Shown here piece after piece: positions 5,453 through 5,639 of a DNA stretch of 5,639 nt. The notes beneath the pieces are model-generated. The model searched no databases. It was not told where the DNA came from and was given only the letters and a program-made list of their open reading frames with translations. Within the stretch, counting starts at the first letter, position 1; the number at the start of each line of letters is the position of its first letter. This stretch comes from an uncultured Microcoleaceae cyanobacterium (GTDB lineage Bacteria > Cyanobacteriota > Cyanobacteriia > Cyanobacteriales > Microcoleaceae), in assembly GCA_938083405.1 (NCBI GenBank), contig CALKCV010000378.1, positions 1 to 5,639 of the forward strand. The letters are read 5' to 3'. The translations under genes and the position numbers were made by a program.

Positions 5453-5639
5453 TTGTCTAATAAACCAGATACTTACGATCGCCGCATTCAGTTGGGTGCT
5501 TCTCGTCGTCGCCTTGAGGATGCCAAGGAGTTGCGCGATCGCCAACGTTGGAATGGAGCTATTTATATGGGGGGTTATGCTATAGAATGCGCCCTTAAAT
5601 CTCTGATTTGTTTTGAGGAGAAAGAAAATAATTTCAAGG
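5453..5639 (+). CDS. HEPN-domain protein, N-terminal part (runs off right edge)
   Basis: The frame opens at TTG 5453 and stays open to the window edge, giving 62 codons. After a basic start (DRRIQLGASRRRLEDAKEL, residues 9-27) comes RWNGAIYMGGYAIECALKSL (32-51). This resembles the helix of HEPN proteins in which an aromatic-rich stretch is followed by a GYAxExALK core. HEPN proteins are small and all-helical. Many are RNases or toxins acting through an RxxxxH motif, often paired with a nucleotidyltransferase antitoxin; others are inactive partners. The RxxxxH region would lie beyond the window, so activity cannot be judged. No Rossmann or nucleotidyltransferase neighbour is visible; the upstream partner is Uma2. 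Assignment rests on a short motif, so it is moderate. The start is TTG because no ATG or GTG lies between the upstream TAA and the Shine-Dalgarno sequence. Confidence 0.65.
   Translation, partial: MSNKPDTYDRRIQLGASRRRLEDAKELRDRQRWNGAIYMGGYAIECALKSLICFEEKENNFK

Overview
The window looks like chromosomal DNA from a cyanobacterium, probably a filamentous one. Eight perfect copies of the octamer GCGATCGC (HIP1, the hallmark cyanobacterial palindrome) occur in 5.6 kb. AT-rich heptanucleotide repeats fill several gaps, Shine-Dalgarno sequences are often missing, and the gene set fits (an RTX/Ca2+-binding protein, a cyanobacterial-type HD metalloprotein, LigA, a Uma2 nuclease). No assignment below the phylum is possible from the sequence alone.

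Layout. The minus strand carries the first two genes: the N-terminal 49 codons of truB (1-147, running off the left edge) and a complete acidic RTX-repeat protein (455-1306). The 307-bp gap between them holds a 56-bp tandem duplication made of heptamers. A promoter-like TTGTCA-17-TATAAT facing truB is formed across the junction of the two copies. A 274-bp divergent gap (1307-1580) separates the RTX gene from the plus-strand genes. These are an HD-domain metalloprotein (1581-2579), NAD+-dependent DNA ligase ligA (2663-4702), a Uma2-family predicted nuclease (4786-5409), and the first 62 codons of a HEPN-domain protein (5453-5639, running off the right edge).

How the genes relate. truB and ligA are housekeeping genes (tRNA U55 pseudouridylation; nick sealing in replication and repair). 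Nothing links them functionally to their neighbours. The RTX protein is probably exported by a type I system that is not in this window. The HD protein keeps the five key positions of class I cyclic-nucleotide phosphodiesterases (H-N-x-x-H, HD, later D), but its function is not known. Uma2 and HEPN lie 43 bp apart on one strand, each with a good Shine-Dalgarno sequence, and probably form an operon separated from ligA by a perfect 15-bp palindrome. That pair is the part most like an accessory (defence or toxin-like) module, but the HEPN active site lies beyond the edge.

Four of the six genes start with GTG or TTG. Their starts are set here by in-frame upstream stops and, in two cases, by strong ribosome-binding sites.
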